64,000 nucleotides of DNA from Actinomycetales bacterium (GTDB taxonomy: Bacteria > Actinomycetota > Actinomycetes > Actinomycetales > Microbacteriaceae), in NCBI GenBank assembly GCA_015655415.1, contig JAATFB010000021.1:42405-106404 (forward strand). The letters are read 5' to 3'. The number at the start of each line of letters is the position of its first letter. Within the stretch, counting starts at the first letter, position 1. The notes below the pieces were generated by a model, which saw nothing but the letters and a program-made list of their open reading frames with translations, did not search any database and was not told the origin of the DNA. Of this stretch, positions 54,320 through 64,000 are shown one piece after another. A program made the translations under genes and the position numbers.

Positions 54320-55498
54320 ATGGACCCCACCTGGTTGGTGCTGCTGTCTCTGGCACTCGGCCTCGTGGTCGGCGCCGGTTTCGTGTGGCTGCTGCATGCC
54401 GCGGCGTCCCGCAGCAGCAGGGCCACCGAAATCGCCAGCCCCACCGTCCCGGACGGCGTCGACCAGGTGCTCGAGGCGCTGCCGACGGCCGGCGTCGTCG
54501 TTGACCCGAGCAATAACGTCGTGCGCGCATCCGCCGGGGCTTACAGTCTCGGCCTGATCTGGAACGCTGTCCTCAGCCAGCCCCGGCTCGTGGAGCTCGC
54601 CGACGAGGTGCGGCGCACGGGAGAGCCCGTCGCCGAAGACCTCGAGCTGGCACGCAGCACGCTGGGCGATGCCACGGTGCAGCTGAACGTCCGCGTCGCC
54701 AGGCTGGGATCCCGCTACATCCTGATCCTGGCCGACGACCGCACCGAGGCGGTGCGGCTGGAGCAGGTGCGCCGGGACTTCGTCGCCAACATCAGCCATG
54801 AGCTGAAGACGCCGATCGGTGCGATCAGCCTCCTCGCCGAGGCGCTGGAGAGCGCCGCGGACGATCCCGAGCAGGTGCGGCACTTCGCGGCCCGGCTCAC
54901 GCGCGAGGCGGGGCGTCTGGCTCGGCTGACCCAGGACATCATCGACCTCTCGCGTCTGCAGGCCGCCGAGACGGTGCCTCACGCGGAGCGCGTCTCCATC
55001 GACCATGTCGTCGCCGCGGCCGTCGACCAGAATCGCGTGCTCGCGGAGTCGCGGAGAATCCAGCTGGCCGTCGGACGGCGTTCGCACGCCGTGGTGTTCG
55101 GCGATGAGGGGCTGCTCACCACGGCGGTGCACAACCTCGTCTCGAACGCGGTGCGCTATTCGCCGGATCGTTCCAGGGTCGGCATCGGCACTCGTCTGCA
55201 CGACGGCGTCGTGGAGATCACCGTGACCGATCAGGGCCCCGGGATAGCCCCGGAGGAGCTCGACCGGGTGTTCGAACGGTTCTATCGCGTCGACCCGGCC
55301 CGTTCGCGCGCCACGGGCGGCACTGGACTGGGGCTGTCGATCGTGAAGCATGCCGTGCAGAACCACGGCGGCGAGGTGAGGGTGTGGTCGCGGCCGGGCA
55401 GCGGGTCGACGTTCACCATCCGGCTGCCCGAGGCCGAGCATCTGTCACACGGTCCGTTGAGGCAACGCCCTCTTGAGCAAGGAGAACGAACGACATGA
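54320..55498 (+). CDS. phoR: Phosphate-sensing histidine kinase (SenX3/PhoR)
   Basis: A 392-residue sensor kinase: one N-terminal membrane helix (about 5-27), a PAS-like region (about 50-140), then FVANISHELKTPIGA with phospho-acceptor H160, NLVSNAVRYS, DQGPGIAPEEL and GGTGLGLSIVKH of the ATPase domain. The single helix and PAS match SenX3/PhoR of actinobacteria. ATG at 54320 lies 6 nt after TAGCCT (54308-54313), a leaderless start. Its stop overlaps the regulator's ATG. Confidence 0.93.
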   Translation: MDPTWLVLLSLALGLVVGAGFVWLLHAAASRSSRATEIASPTVPDGVDQVLEALPTAGVVVDPSNNVVRASAGAYSLGLIWNAVLSQPRLVELADEVRRTGEPVAEDLELARSTLGDATVQLNVRVARLGSRYILILADDRTEAVRLEQVRRDFVANISHELKTPIGAISLLAEALESAADDPEQVRHFAARLTREAGRLARLTQDIIDLSRLQAAETVPHAERVSIDHVVAAAVDQNRVLAESRRIQLAVGRRSHAVVFGDEGLLTTAVHNLVSNAVRYSPDRSRVGIGTRLHDGVVEITVTDQGPGIAPEELDRVFERFYRVDPARSRATGGTGLGLSIVKHAVQNHGGEVRVWSRPGSGSTFTIRLPEAEHLSHGPLRQRPLEQGERTT

Positions 55499-56178
55499 CC
55501 CGCATCCTGTTGGTCGAGGACGAGGAGGCGCTGAGCGAGCCGCTGGCATTCCTGCTGCGTCGCGAGGGGTACGAGGTGGCGGTGGCCGACGACGGACAGC
55601 GCGCCCTCGCCGAGTTCGACCGCGACGGCGCCGACCTCGTGCTGCTCGACCTGATGCTGCCGGGGATGCCCGGCACGGAGGTCTGCAGGCAGCTCCGGGC
55701 CCGCAGCAGCGTGCCCATCATCATGCTCACCGCCAAGGACTCCGAGGTGGACATCGTGGTCGGGCTCGAGCTCGGGGCGGACGACTACGTGACCAAGCCG
55801 TACTCGACGCGGGAGCTGCTCGCGCGCATCCGTGCCGTGCTGCGCCGTCGCGGCGACGACGGATCGCTGGACGACGGCGTCCTCGAGGCGGGACCGGTGC
55901 GCATGGACGTGGATCGGCACACCGTCTCGGTGGCGGGCGTGGACACCCCCATGCCTCTGAAGGAGTTCCAGCTGCTGGAGCTCCTGCTGCGCAATGCCGG
56001 CCGGGTGCTGACGCGCGGTCAGCTGATCGACCGGGTGTGGGGGAGCGACTACTTCGGGGACACGAAGACGCTGGACGTGCACATCAAGCGCATCCGCTCG
56101 CGAATCGAGCCGAACCCGTCCGACCCCAAGATATTGGTCACGGTGCGGGGGCTCGGGTACCGGTTCGAGGCGGACTGA
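55495..56178 (+). CDS. phoP: Phosphate response regulator (RegX3/PhoP)
   Basis: A 227-residue OmpR-family regulator. Receiver: VEDEEAL acidic pair, phosphorylated D52 in LLDLMLPG, T79 and K101 in DYVTKPYS. The winged helix has MPLKEFQLLELLLRNAGRVL and DTKTLDVHIKRIRSRIE. It is coupled to phoR by ATGA and should bind the PHO boxes at pstS and ppk. Confidence 0.94.
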   Translation: MTRILLVEDEEALSEPLAFLLRREGYEVAVADDGQRALAEFDRDGADLVLLDLMLPGMPGTEVCRQLRARSSVPIIMLTAKDSEVDIVVGLELGADDYVTKPYSTRELLARIRAVLRRRGDDGSLDDGVLEAGPVRMDVDRHTVSVAGVDTPMPLKEFQLLELLLRNAGRVLTRGQLIDRVWGSDYFGDTKTLDVHIKRIRSRIEPNPSDPKILVTVRGLGYRFEAD

Positions 56179-56242
56179 GCACGACGGGCCAGCTGCCCTT
56201 CCATGCCGCACATGGCATATGCTGCGGCCGCCGTGCGGTGCG

Positions 56243-56707
56243 CTACCTGTCGGGGCTGTAGCCCTCGAAGCCCGGGAACGAGGAGGACACCACGGGGACC
56301 CGAAGACGCGTTCCCGTGACGCCCTGATAGCTGAAGTAGAGGTCGGTCAGCGAGCCCGGCTTGGCACCCAGCTGCGGGAGGCGCACCCGCGTTCCGCCCT
56401 CCTCGCCCACCTTCTTCACGCCGTACGCGGGCACCGCCACCGAGCGAGTCGTCGAGCCGTGCTGCACGGAGACGAAGTGCGGCTTGCCCTCGTTGTTCAC
56501 GAACGTGACCACCAGGTTGCCGACGGTGCCGTTGCTGTCGGAGACGATCACGGCGTTGCGGATGTCGACCTCTCCGACGCTGCCGCCGACGCCGACCGAT
56601 GACTCCTTGACGTATTTCGTGTCCTGGAGCGTGATCAGGGTGCAGCCGGACATGCCGAGTCCGAGTCCGAGAGCGAGAACGATCGATGCCGCGACGCGCG
56701 CCTTCAC
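56243..56707 (-). CDS. Small lipoprotein, function unknown
   Basis: A 154-residue secreted lipoprotein: a signal peptide ending in MSGC with C22 as anchor, then a beta-rich domain with NAVIVSDSNGTVGNLVVTFV and a C-terminal VPVVSSSFPGFEGYSP. GTG at 56707 has GGAGG 7 nt upstream. An Ig-like or copper-chaperone-like fold is possible, but no metal motif is visible. Its position between the phoP and carD genes, converging with phoP, is all the context available. Confidence 0.8.
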   Translation of the reverse strand: MKARVAASIVLALGLGLGMSGCTLITLQDTKYVKESSVGVGGSVGEVDIRNAVIVSDSNGTVGNLVVTFVNNEGKPHFVSVQHGSTTRSVAVPAYGVKKVGEEGGTRVRLPQLGAKPGSLTDLYFSYQGVTGTRLRVPVVSSSFPGFEGYSPDR

Positions 56708-56868
56708 TGCAGTTCCTCCAAGTGGCACCGGGCCGGCCGGACGGCCTGTTCTGAACACCGCGGATTGCGTCTCGAGCCTATCGCATCCGGTGCCCCGGCC
56801 CCGCCGGCCGCACAGGGTAGCACGACGGCGCTGTGGTATCCTAGACGTTGCTGAAGGGACTGCTATCT

Positions 56869-57351
56869 ATGCTTTTCGAGGTCGGCGAGACTGTCGTTTA
56901 CCCCCACCACGGTGCAGCGACGATAACCGAGGTGAAGAAGAGGATCATCAAGGGCGAAGAGAAGGTCTACCTCAAGCTCAACGTCACTCAGGGCGATCTC
57001 ACCATCGAGGTCCCGGCCGACAACGTCGATCTGGTCGGAGTTCGCGATGTGATCGGCAAGGAGGGTCTCGACCGGGTGTTCGAGGTGCTTCGCGCCGAGT
57101 TCACCGAGGAGCCGACCAACTGGTCGCGGCGGTACAAGGCGAATCTCGAGAAGCTGGCGTCCGGTGACGTGATCAAGGTCTCGGAGGTCGTACGGGACCT
57201 GTGGCGTCGGGACCAGGATCGTGGCCTTTCCGCGGGGGAGAAGCGCATGCTCGCGAAGGCGCGACAGATCCTGATCTCCGAGCTCGCCCTGGCCGAGAAG
57301 ACGGATGAAGAGCGGGCGTCCGTCGTGCTCGATGAGGTGCTCGCCTCCTGA
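56869..57351 (+). CDS. carD: CarD/CdnL RNA polymerase-binding regulator
   Basis: A 160-residue CarD protein that stabilises open promoter complexes, notably at rRNA promoters. The RNAP-interacting domain (1-60) is [20 protein letters not shown] with [20 protein letters not shown]; the DNA-binding helical part has [20 protein letters not shown] and the conserved Trp in [26 protein letters not shown] lies upstream of ATG 56869, and TATCCT at 56837-56842 with a TGG extension is a plausible -10. It precedes ispDF, as in mycobacteria. Confidence 0.96.
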   Translation: MLFEVGETVVYPHHGAATITEVKKRIIKGEEKVYLKLNVTQGDLTIEVPADNVDLVGVRDVIGKEGLDRVFEVLRAEFTEEPTNWSRRYKANLEKLASGDVIKVSEVVRDLWRRDQDRGLSAGEKRMLAKARQILISELALAEKTDEERASVVLDEVLAS

Positions 57352-57429
57352 GGTGAGCTGCGTGAGGAGGCTCTTCTCCTCGTCGCCGGTGTCCCGGGCG
57401 CGCTCCGAGGGCGCATTACGCTCGTGGTC

Positions 57430-58605
57430 ATGAGCGTGTCATCGCCGCGGGTCGCCGTGATCGTGGTCGCCGCGGGTTCCGGCCTTCGGCTCGGGGTCGG
57501 GATGCCGAAGGCGTTCGTGCCCGTCGCGGGAGCGACCCTGCTCGAGCACGCCGTCCATGCCGTGAACGGCATGAGTCACCGCGCCCAGTTGGTCGTCGTC
57601 GTGCCGTCGGACCGGCTGGCAGAGTCGGGGACGATCCTCGGCACGATCGCCCCGCATGCCCTCGTCGTACCCGGCGGTGAGACCCGACAGGCGTCCGTCG
57701 CAGAGGGGTTGCGCGCGGTGGACGAGTCGGTCGAGATCGTGCTGGTGCACGATGCGGCACGCGCCTTCACGCCCTCGCAGCAGTTCGATGCCGTGGTCGC
57801 GGCGGTCGCGGCGTCGGGCGAGGGCGTCGTGCCGGGGCAGCCGGTCAGCGACACCATCAAGCGCGCGGACGCCGAATCCCGCGTCACCCAGACCGTCGAT
57901 CGCGCGGAGCTGGTCGCCGTCCAGACGCCGCAGGGTTTCCCTCGGAGGCTCCTCGTGGCCGCGTATCGGGCCGCCACGGGCGAGGCGACGGACGATGCCG
58001 CCCTGGTCGCGGCGATCGGGCATCCGGTGCGAGTCGTGCCCGGCGATGCCCTCGCGTTCAAGGTGACCACCCCCGCCGACCTGGCCCGCGCCGAGCAACT
58101 GCTGCATGCTGGCTCATCGGAGCCCCGGATCGGCCTGGGCACCGACACGCACGCCTTCGGCGGAGATGGCGAGCTCTGGCTGGCCGGGATCCGGTGGCCG
58201 GGAGAGCCCGGCCTCCTCGGCCACAGCGACGGCGACGCCGTCGCCCACGCGATCGTCGACGCCCTGCTGTCCGCCGCGGGCCTTGGCGACATCGGCAGCG
58301 TGTTCGGCACGGAGGATCCGCGGTTCGCCGGTGCGCACGGCGAGACCTTCCTGACGGCCACCCGTCAGCGGCTGGACGAGGCGGGCTGGCGGATCGGCAA
58401 CGTGAGCGTGCAGCTCATCGGCACGCGGCCGAGGTTCGCCGCCCGGCGGGCCGAGGCCGAGGCCGCGCTCGGGGGCGCCCTGGGTGCGCCGGTCTCGGCC
58501 TCCGCGACCACGACGGACGGGCTCGGGTTCACCGGCCGGGGTGAAGGGGTGACCGCCGTCGCCACGGCACTCCTCCTGCGGCGGAGCACGGTGCCACCGG
58601 CCTGA
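57430..58605 (+). CDS. ispDF: Bifunctional IspD/IspF of the MEP pathway
   Basis: A 391-residue fusion. IspD (1-225) has [13 protein letters not shown], then [10 protein letters not shown] and [18 protein letters not shown]: it makes CDP-methylerythritol. IspF (about 232-391) has [10 protein letters not shown] with metal ligands, [20 protein letters not shown] and the C-terminal [15 protein letters not shown]: it forms the cyclic diphosphate. ATG at 57430 follows TACGCT (57417-57422) by 7 nt, a leaderless start. Such fusions occur in several proteobacteria and in some actinobacteria. Confidence 0.95.
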   Translation: MSVSSPRVAVIVVAAGSGLRLGVGMPKAFVPVAGATLLEHAVHAVNGMSHRAQLVVVVPSDRLAESGTILGTIAPHALVVPGGETRQASVAEGLRAVDESVEIVLVHDAARAFTPSQQFDAVVAAVAASGEGVVPGQPVSDTIKRADAESRVTQTVDRAELVAVQTPQGFPRRLLVAAYRAATGEATDDAALVAAIGHPVRVVPGDALAFKVTTPADLARAEQLLHAGSSEPRIGLGTDTHAFGGDGELWLAGIRWPGEPGLLGHSDGDAVAHAIVDALLSAAGLGDIGSVFGTEDPRFAGAHGETFLTATRQRLDEAGWRIGNVSVQLIGTRPRFAARRAEAEAALGGALGAPVSASATTTDGLGFTGRGEGVTAVATALLLRRSTVPPA

Positions 58606-58706
58606 GGTCTTTCCGACCCGGGCTGTCCGAGACGGTCTCCGACCCGGTCTCCTCGACCCTGTGGCGTCGGACCGGGCGTGACGCGGCGCGGAACTAGCGT
58701 TGTGCC

Positions 58707-59507
58707 ATGACAGCACCTCGCCGGATCACCCAGGAGCAGTGGCAGCGCGCGTCCGAATGGCCGCTCATCGTCGCAGCCGTGGCCTTCCTCGTCGCCTACG
58801 CCTGGACGGTGCTGGGCGACCTTCCGCCGTCCCGGGAGCGTGTGCAGGACGCGGTGATGTGGGCTGCCTGGGGGCTCTTCGGCGTCGACTACGCGGTCAA
58901 TCTGGTGCTGGCACGGCGGCGTTGGCGATGGTTCTGGCACCACCTGCTCGACCTCGCGATCGTCGTGCTGCCGGTGCTGCGCCCGCTCCGGCTGCTCCGG
59001 CTGCTCAGCCTGGTGCGGATCTTCCACCGCTTCGCGGGCTCCGCCTTCCGCGGCAGGGTGTTCCTCTACGTGTTCGCGTATGGCACCGTGCTCGTCTTCA
59101 TGGCGGCGCTGGCGGCCCTGGACGCCGAGCAGAACGCGCGTCACTCGCAGATCCAGACGTTCGGGGACGCCCTCTGGTGGGCCTGTGTGACGATCACGAC
59201 GGTGGGCTACGGCGACATCGTCCCGGTCACGTTGATCGGCAAGCTGATCGCCGTCGCGCTGATGGTCGCCGGGATCGGCATCGTGGGAACGGTCGCCGCC
59301 ACACTGGCGTCCTGGTTCGCGCAGCGCGTGGGCCAGCGCGAGCAGCAGGAGGAGCGCGTCACCCGCAAGCACGTCGACGCCCTGATGGCGGAGATCGCCG
59401 AGCTCAAGTCCATGGTGGCGGCGGTGCAGACGTCGCTGCCGGCAACGGATGCCACACACCAGGTCGTGGCGGCGGACGGGAACGATGCGCAGGCCGCGCA
59501 CCAATAG
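58707..59507 (+). CDS. Voltage-gated-type potassium channel
   Basis: A 266-residue six-helix channel. The selectivity filter TVGYGD is at 165-170. The fourth helix RPLRLLRLLSLVRIFHR (92-108) carries regularly spaced arginines like a voltage sensor. A C-terminal coiled coil (about 207-245) may assemble the tetramer. ATG at 58707 follows TAGCGT (58695-58700) by 6 nt, a leaderless start. It conducts potassium across the membrane; gating is inferred. Confidence 0.9.
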   Translation: MTAPRRITQEQWQRASEWPLIVAAVAFLVAYAWTVLGDLPPSRERVQDAVMWAAWGLFGVDYAVNLVLARRRWRWFWHHLLDLAIVVLPVLRPLRLLRLLSLVRIFHRFAGSAFRGRVFLYVFAYGTVLVFMAALAALDAEQNARHSQIQTFGDALWWACVTITTVGYGDIVPVTLIGKLIAVALMVAGIGIVGTVAATLASWFAQRVGQREQQEERVTRKHVDALMAEIAELKSMVAAVQTSLPATDATHQVVAADGNDAQAAHQ

Positions 59508-59516
59508 GCTAGGCGG

Positions 59517-60953
59517 GTGGGAATCCGACTGTACGACACACGGGTGGCGCGCCTGCGCGACTTCGTTCCGCTCATCGACGGACGGGTCGGAATCTACGTG
59601 TGCGGCCCCACCGTGCAGTCCTCGCCGCACATCGGCCATCTGAGGTCGGCGCTCGTCTACGACCAGATCCGGCGGTGGTTCCGCTACCGCGGCTACGACG
59701 TCACGCTCGTGCGCAACGTCACGGACATCGACGACAAGGTCCTCGTCAACGCCGCCGCGGCGCAGGCGGCCGGAGGCTCCGAGGAGTGGTGGGCGCTCGC
59801 GTACCGGTACGAGCGCGAGTTCACGGACGCGTATGCCGCGCTCGGCGTCCAACCGCCGACATACGAGCCGCGGGCTACGGGGAGCATCCCCCAGATGCAG
59901 GAGCTCATCGGGCGTCTCCTCCGTGCCGGTCACGCCTACGCGGCCGATGACGGGTCGGGAGACGTGTACTTCGACGTGCGCAGCTGGCCGGCCTACGGGG
60001 AGCTCACCAGGCAGAGCGTCGACGCCATGGAGGCCGCGTCCGACGCCGACCCGCGCGCCAAGCGCGATCCGCGCGACTTCGCGCTGTGGAAGGGGAGCAA
60101 GCCGGACGAACCGGCGTCAGCCTCGTGGAGCAGCCCCTGGGGCGCCGGACGCCCGGGATGGCACATCGAGTGCTCGGCCATGTCGTCGCGGTACCTCGGG
60201 CCGCGCTTCGACATCCACGGTGGCGGCCTTGATCTGAGGTTCCCTCATCACGAGAACGAGCTCGCCCAGTCCACCGCGGCGGGGGACGGCTTCGCCGGCT
60301 ACTGGGTGCACAACGGCATGGTGAACGTGTCGGGTCAGAAGATGTCGAAGTCGCTGGGCAACTCGGTCTACGCCGCCGACCTGCTCGCCGCGGCCAGGCC
60401 GCTGGTCGTTCGCTACTACCTCGGCTCGGCGCACTACCGCTCGACCATCGACTTCACCCCGGACTCGCTGGCGGAGGCGGACGCGGCGATGGAGCGGATC
60501 TCCGGCTTCCTGGAGCGTGTGGACCGCCGGCTGGCCGGCACGCGTTTCGCCGGCCGGGGAGCCGAACGGATCCCCGACGCGTTCGCCGGGGCCATGGACG
60601 ACGACTTCGCCGTGCCCCAGGCGCTCGCCGTGCTGCACGACACGGTGCGGGCGGGCAACCAGGCGCTCGACGGGGAGGACCTCGGTGCGGCAGCCTCCGC
60701 CCGGGGCCAGGTCGAGGCGATGACCGAGGTGCTCGGCATCAATCCGCTCTCACCGCACTGGCGCACCCACACGGACGCCCCGGTCCGCGCCGCGCTCGAT
60801 GCCCTGCTGAGCAGGCTGCTGGCGCAGCGGGAGGCGGCCAGGGCGTCGCGAGACTTCGCGCTCGCGGACCGCATCCGTTCCGAGCTCGCCGGCGCGGGCA
60901 TCACGATCGAGGACACCCCGACGGGTGCGCATTGGAGCATCGATGGCGAATAG
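59517..60953 (+). CDS. cysS: Cysteinyl-tRNA synthetase
   Basis: A 478-residue class I synthetase. Zinc ligand C29 in YVCGPTV, the HIGH box PHIGH at 37-41, [25 protein letters not shown] with zinc histidine and glutamate, and QKMSKSLGN are all present. GTG at 59517 lies 6 nt after TAGGCT (59505-59510), whose TAG is also the channel gene's stop codon, so initiation is probably leaderless. It overlaps rlmB by 11 nt, a common pair in actinobacteria. Confidence 0.97.
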   Translation: MGIRLYDTRVARLRDFVPLIDGRVGIYVCGPTVQSSPHIGHLRSALVYDQIRRWFRYRGYDVTLVRNVTDIDDKVLVNAAAAQAAGGSEEWWALAYRYEREFTDAYAALGVQPPTYEPRATGSIPQMQELIGRLLRAGHAYAADDGSGDVYFDVRSWPAYGELTRQSVDAMEAASDADPRAKRDPRDFALWKGSKPDEPASASWSSPWGAGRPGWHIECSAMSSRYLGPRFDIHGGGLDLRFPHHENELAQSTAAGDGFAGYWVHNGMVNVSGQKMSKSLGNSVYAADLLAAARPLVVRYYLGSAHYRSTIDFTPDSLAEADAAMERISGFLERVDRRLAGTRFAGRGAERIPDAFAGAMDDDFAVPQALAVLHDTVRAGNQALDGEDLGAAASARGQVEAMTEVLGINPLSPHWRTHTDAPVRAALDALLSRLLAQREAARASRDFALADRIRSELAGAGITIEDTPTGAHWSIDGE

Positions 60954-61941
60954 GCCGCGCGCGGGAGCCGTGCGCAAGTCGAAGAAGGGCCCGACGAAGG
61001 GCACGGGTGGTCATGGGCGCAAGGCGCTGGAGGGCAAGGGCCCGACGCCCAAGGCGGAAGAGCGCCCCTACCATCCGGCCGCGAAGCGCAAGGAGCTCGC
61101 GGAGCGCTCGGCGGCCAAGGGTGCGGGCCGGGGGCAGCGGTCGAGCGGCTCAGGGGAAACTGCTGGGCGACGCCCCGCCGCCGAGGAATCGGAGATGGTC
61201 ACCGGGCGCAACTCCGTCTTGGAGGCGCTGCGGTCCCGGATCCCGGCGAGCACCCTGTTCGTCGCGGCGCGCATCGAGGTGGACGACCGCGTGCGGGAGA
61301 TCCTGAGCATCGCGACCAAGCGCGGGATCCCCGTCCTGGAGATAATGCGACCGGAGCTGGACCGTCTGGCGGGCAGGGACGCCGTGCACCAGGGTGTGGC
61401 GCTGAAGGTGCCGCCCTACGAGTATGCGCTCGCCGACGACGTCCTCGACCGGGTGCTGCGCAGCGGAGGCACCCCGCTCTTCGTCGCGCTGGACGGCGTG
61501 ACCGATCCGCGCAACCTGGGGGCGATCATCCGTTCCGCGGCGGCGTTCGGCGGCCAGACGGTGATCGTGCCGCAACGCCGTTCGGTGGGTGTGACCGCGT
61601 CGGCGTGGAAGACGTCGGCCGGGGCGGCAGCACGCACCCCGGTCTCGATGGCGCCCAACCTGACGCAGACCCTGAAGGCCCTGAAGAAGCGCGGGCTGTT
61701 CGTGCTCGGTCTCGCCGGCGACGGGGACGTGTCGCTGCACGACCTGGAGCTCGCCGACCGGGGAGTGGTCGTCGTGGTCGGCAGCGAGGGCAAGGGCCTG
61801 TCCCGCCTGGTGTGCGAGACGTGCGACGCGATCGTGTCGATCCCGATCACTGCGGCGACCGAGTCACTCAACGCGGGGATCGCCGCCGGCGTGGCGCTCT
61901 ACGAGGTCGCCAGGCGCCGAGCCCGGGCTTCCGGGCGCTGA
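60943..61941 (+). CDS. rlmB: 23S rRNA (guanosine-2'-O)-methyltransferase RlmB-like
   Basis: A 332-residue SpoU (SPOUT) methyltransferase. An 80-residue Lys/Arg/Gly-rich N-terminal tail (probably unfolded, RNA-binding) precedes the substrate-binding domain ([20 protein letters not shown]). The catalytic domain has the three SpoU motifs: [33 protein letters not shown] and [23 protein letters not shown] at 60943 is within the end of cysS. It methylates a guanosine in the 23S rRNA A loop region if a true RlmB. Confidence 0.93.
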   Translation: MANRPRAGAVRKSKKGPTKGTGGHGRKALEGKGPTPKAEERPYHPAAKRKELAERSAAKGAGRGQRSSGSGETAGRRPAAEESEMVTGRNSVLEALRSRIPASTLFVAARIEVDDRVREILSIATKRGIPVLEIMRPELDRLAGRDAVHQGVALKVPPYEYALADDVLDRVLRSGGTPLFVALDGVTDPRNLGAIIRSAAAFGGQTVIVPQRRSVGVTASAWKTSAGAAARTPVSMAPNLTQTLKALKKRGLFVLGLAGDGDVSLHDLELADRGVVVVVGSEGKGLSRLVCETCDAIVSIPITAATESLNAGIAAGVALYEVARRRARASGR

Positions 61942-61959
61942 CCCGACGGGCGCCGCCTC

Positions 61960-63249
61960 TCAGACCTTCGACATCCAGTCGTCGTCCCCCTGGCCCTCGA
62001 CCACCTGCAGCGGAACGGTGAAGGCCTCGGTCACCGGGGCGATCACGGTGGCCTCATCCCGCCGATGCCGCAGCACGTCGTTGATGTAGGAGGAGAGCGC
62101 CTCGGCCAGCGGCACGTCGCGGCCCTCCTCCTGGGACATGAACCAGCGGTGGTCCAGCAGCTGGTGGAACACCTCGGCGGGCTCCAGCTTGCCGCGCAGC
62201 TCCGCGGGGATCGCCCGCACGACGGGTTCGAACACCCGCATCAGCCACTCATGGGCGATGGCCTCCTCGTCCATGCCCGGCCTGGCGACGGTCGCGGCAT
62301 AGGAGTCGAGATCGTTGAGCAGGCGTCGGGCCTGGTTCTCGCCGGTGTCGAGCCCAGTGAGCCGCAGCAGACGGCGCTGGTGGTGGCCGGCGTCCACCAC
62401 CTTCGGCTGGATGCGCACGCTCGCCCCGTCCTCGCCGGTGCGAATCGCGAGCTCCTCGATGTCGAACCCGAGCTCGTTCAGCCTGCGGACGCGCTCGGCG
62501 ATGCGCCAGCGTTCGGACGCCGAGAACGACTCGCTGCCGGTCAGCTCCTTCCACAGCGACCGGTACGCCGCGACGATGCCGCCGGAGACCTCGACGGGGT
62601 CCACCTCCTCTGCGAGGCGGCCGCCGGCCTGGATGTCCATCAGCTCGCCGGCGATGTTCACCCGCGCGATCTCCAGGTCGTTCTCGCGCTGCCCGTTCGA
62701 CAGGCCGCCCTCGTAGAGCTGGCCGGTCTCGGCGTCCACGAGATAGGCGGCGAAGGCACCGGCATCGCGTCGGAACAGGGTGTTCGAGAGTGAGACGTCG
62801 CCCCAGAAGAACCCCACCATGTGCAGCCGCACCAGCAGCACGGCGAGAGCGTCGACGAGGCGCGTGGCGGTGTCGGGGCGCAGCGTCTGCGAGTAGAGCG
62901 CGCGGTAGGGCAGCGAGAACTTCAGGTGCCGGGTGACCAGGACGGGCTTCAGCGGCCGGCCCGAGTCGTCGGTGCGGCCCTCGATGACCGCGAGGGGCTC
63001 CACACACGGCACGTCGAGCCGCTGCAGGGTGCGCAGCATCTCGTACTCGCGCCTGGCCATCTCGCCCGTCGTCTCCTTGATCGCGATGACGTAGCCGGAG
63101 AGGTTCGCGAAGCGCACGAGATGTCGTGATATGCCCTTGGGCAGAAGCGCGATGTGCTCGTTGGACCACTCGTCCAGGGGCAGGTTCCATGGCAGATCGA
63201 GCAGCGCGGGATCGACCGTCGCCGCCGTGATGTTCATGGATCCGGGCAT
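61960..63249 (-). CDS. DUF4032 kinase-like protein
   Basis: A 429-residue protein with a protein-kinase-like lobe: GYVIAIKETTGEMARREYEM (lysine/glutamate pair), VGFFWGDVSLSNTLF in the catalytic-loop position and AYLVDAETG like a DFG segment. The second half matches DUF4032 (RLLNDLDSYAATVARPGMDE, HQLLDHRWFMSQEEGRDVPL). Resemblance to lipopolysaccharide kinases has led to that label, but actinobacteria of this type lack LPS. ATG at 63249 follows TAGACT by 9 nt; ATG 63237 is the alternative. Function unknown. Confidence 0.8.
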   Translation of the reverse strand: MPGSMNITAATVDPALLDLPWNLPLDEWSNEHIALLPKGISRHLVRFANLSGYVIAIKETTGEMARREYEMLRTLQRLDVPCVEPLAVIEGRTDDSGRPLKPVLVTRHLKFSLPYRALYSQTLRPDTATRLVDALAVLLVRLHMVGFFWGDVSLSNTLFRRDAGAFAAYLVDAETGQLYEGGLSNGQRENDLEIARVNIAGELMDIQAGGRLAEEVDPVEVSGGIVAAYRSLWKELTGSESFSASERWRIAERVRRLNELGFDIEELAIRTGEDGASVRIQPKVVDAGHHQRRLLRLTGLDTGENQARRLLNDLDSYAATVARPGMDEEAIAHEWLMRVFEPVVRAIPAELRGKLEPAEVFHQLLDHRWFMSQEEGRDVPLAEALSSYINDVLRHRRDEATVIAPVTEAFTVPLQVVEGQGDDDWMSKV

Positions 63250-63318
63250 GGCACCTGAAGTCTATTGCCCGCATCCCGTTCCGTTCACCGCGGCGGGCGT
63301 CTCGGCGGAGCACGACGA

Positions 63319-63361
63319 ACGCCCCGGCCCCGGCCCCGGCTCAGGGCCGGGACCGGGGCGT
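63319..63361 (-). terminator. Strong hairpin downstream of the ABC ATPase gene
   Basis: An 18-bp stem with one mismatch (arms 63319-63336 and 63344-63361) closes a 7-nt loop. It lies 26 nt beyond the stop of the minus-strand ATPase gene and is followed by TTCGT rather than a long T-tract. Confidence 0.7.
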
Positions 63362-63387
63362 CCTGTGGCTGTGCCGGCGTCGGGAGG

Positions 63388-64000
63388 TCAGTCCACGACG
63401 GCGCCGCCGAGGCGCTCGCCGCTCTCGGCGTCGAAGACGTGCACGTGACCGGGCTTGGGGGTGATGTAGACCGTCTCACCCGCGTTCGGGTGCACGCGAC
63501 CGTCGACGCGGCCCACGATGTCCACGCGGTGGGCGTCCACCTCGGTGTGCCCGTACAGGTAGCCGTCGGCGCCGAGCTCCTCGACCAGATCGACGACGAC
63601 GGTGAGGCCGTTGCTCGCGGTGGGGGAGACCACCACGTCCTCCGGACGCACGCCGATCGTGACCTGCTTGCCGGCCTTCGCGAGCACCTCGCGGTCCACC
63701 GGAACGACGGCGGTCCCGAACTGGAGACCGCCCTCCGTCACGTCCGCCGCGAAGAGGTTCATGGCCGGGCTGCCGATGAAGCCGGCGACGAACACGTTGT
63801 TGGGCTCCGCGTAGAGCTCGCGCGGCGTGCCGACCTGCTGGAGCACGCCGTCCTTGAGCACGGCGATGCGGTCGCCCATCGTGAGGGCCTCGGTCTGGTC
63901 GTGGGTCACGTAGACGGTGGTGACGCCCAGGCGACGGGTCAGCGACGCGATCTGCGTGCGGGTCTGCACGCGCAGCTTGGCGTCCAGGTTGGACAGCGGC
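63388..64000 (-). CDS. MalK/UgpC-type sugar ABC ATPase, C-terminal part (runs off right edge)
   Basis: The last 203 residues of a carbohydrate-importer ATPase. It enters with [20 protein letters not shown] (D-loop after Walker B), then [20 protein letters not shown] with the switch histidine, [13 protein letters not shown] and [10 protein letters not shown]. The regulatory OB-fold region carries [10 protein letters not shown] and ends [10 protein letters not shown]. Such subunits (MsmK/UgpC) often serve several transporters. Walker A and the signature motif lie outside the window. Confidence 0.92.
   Translation of the reverse strand, partial: PLSNLDAKLRVQTRTQIASLTRRLGVTTVYVTHDQTEALTMGDRIAVLKDGVLQQVGTPRELYAEPNNVFVAGFIGSPAMNLFAADVTEGGLQFGTAVVPVDREVLAKAGKQVTIGVRPEDVVVSPTASNGLTVVVDLVEELGADGYLYGHTEVDAHRVDIVGRVDGRVHPNAGETVYITPKPGHVHVFDAESGERLGGAVVD

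Noticed and set aside
63319..63361. GGCCCC repeat tract as a microsatellite
   Set aside because: The two arms pair as one hairpin directly beyond a gene end, which a terminator explains better.
1..64000. CRISPR arrays, prophage, IS elements, rRNA operons, defence islands
   Set aside because: No regularly spaced repeats, integrase, transposase, terminal inverted repeats, phage structural genes or rRNA sequence were seen on reading both strands.

Overview
The window is very GC-rich DNA from an actinobacterium, most likely Microbacteriaceae and Microbacterium-like. The evidence is a mycothiol synthase gene, an atypical GlnR regulator, CarD, a fused IspDF, actinobacterial PHO boxes, a PhoR/PhoP (SenX3/RegX3) pair with divergent phoU, and many start codons sitting 6-7 nt after a TANNNT -10 box, as in leaderless transcripts. 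No phage, IS element, CRISPR array or rRNA was seen. Species-level assignment is not possible from sequence reading alone.

Layout, left half. 1-2.9 kb: a minus-strand amino-sugar operon (SIS isomerase/deaminase, ROK kinase, class II aldolase, DeoR regulator), each pair joined by a GTGA overlap. 3-8.7 kb: an aldo/keto reductase; a ZTP riboswitch in front of glyA-folD; an NCS1 permease coupled to a cysteine hydrolase. 8.7-14 kb: a gamma-carbonic anhydrase, galTK, a divergent DeoR regulator with a palindromic operator lying across both promoters, galM and a hypothetical gene. 14-20.4 kb: small redox modules (a CE1758/CE1759-type flavin monooxygenase duo, a frameshifted TetR gene with its target SDR gene, HxlR with a PdxI-like reductase, and LysR). 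20.4-28 kb: a peptide/nickel-type ABC transporter operon that ends in an NtaA/SnaA-type monooxygenase and a broken flavin reductase-like gene; it probably scavenges an organosulfur or similar compound. A tRNA-Lys follows.

29-40 kb holds the least understood locus: a ribose-type sugar ABC transporter, an AraC regulator, a DUF4380 protein, a zinc alcohol dehydrogenase and a 1116-residue DUF5107-TPR protein. Two of its members appear to have a galactose-mutarotase-like fold. A compact inverted-repeat element, possibly a structured RNA, lies between it and pstB.

40-56 kb is a phosphate block: pstSCAB with a PHO box, a MutT1-like NUDIX/phosphatase fusion, ppk with its own PHO box, mshD, glnR, then small membrane proteins, a nitrobindin-like protein with an apparent CTG start, YgfZ, a methyltransferase, gpmA, phoU, and senX3/regX3-like phoR/phoP. 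56-64 kb is housekeeping: carD, ispDF, a potassium channel, cysS, rlmB, a DUF4032 kinase-like gene, and the 3' part of a MalK/UgpC-type ABC ATPase.

Both ends cut genes. Gene identities rest on motifs and family knowledge; no database search was run.
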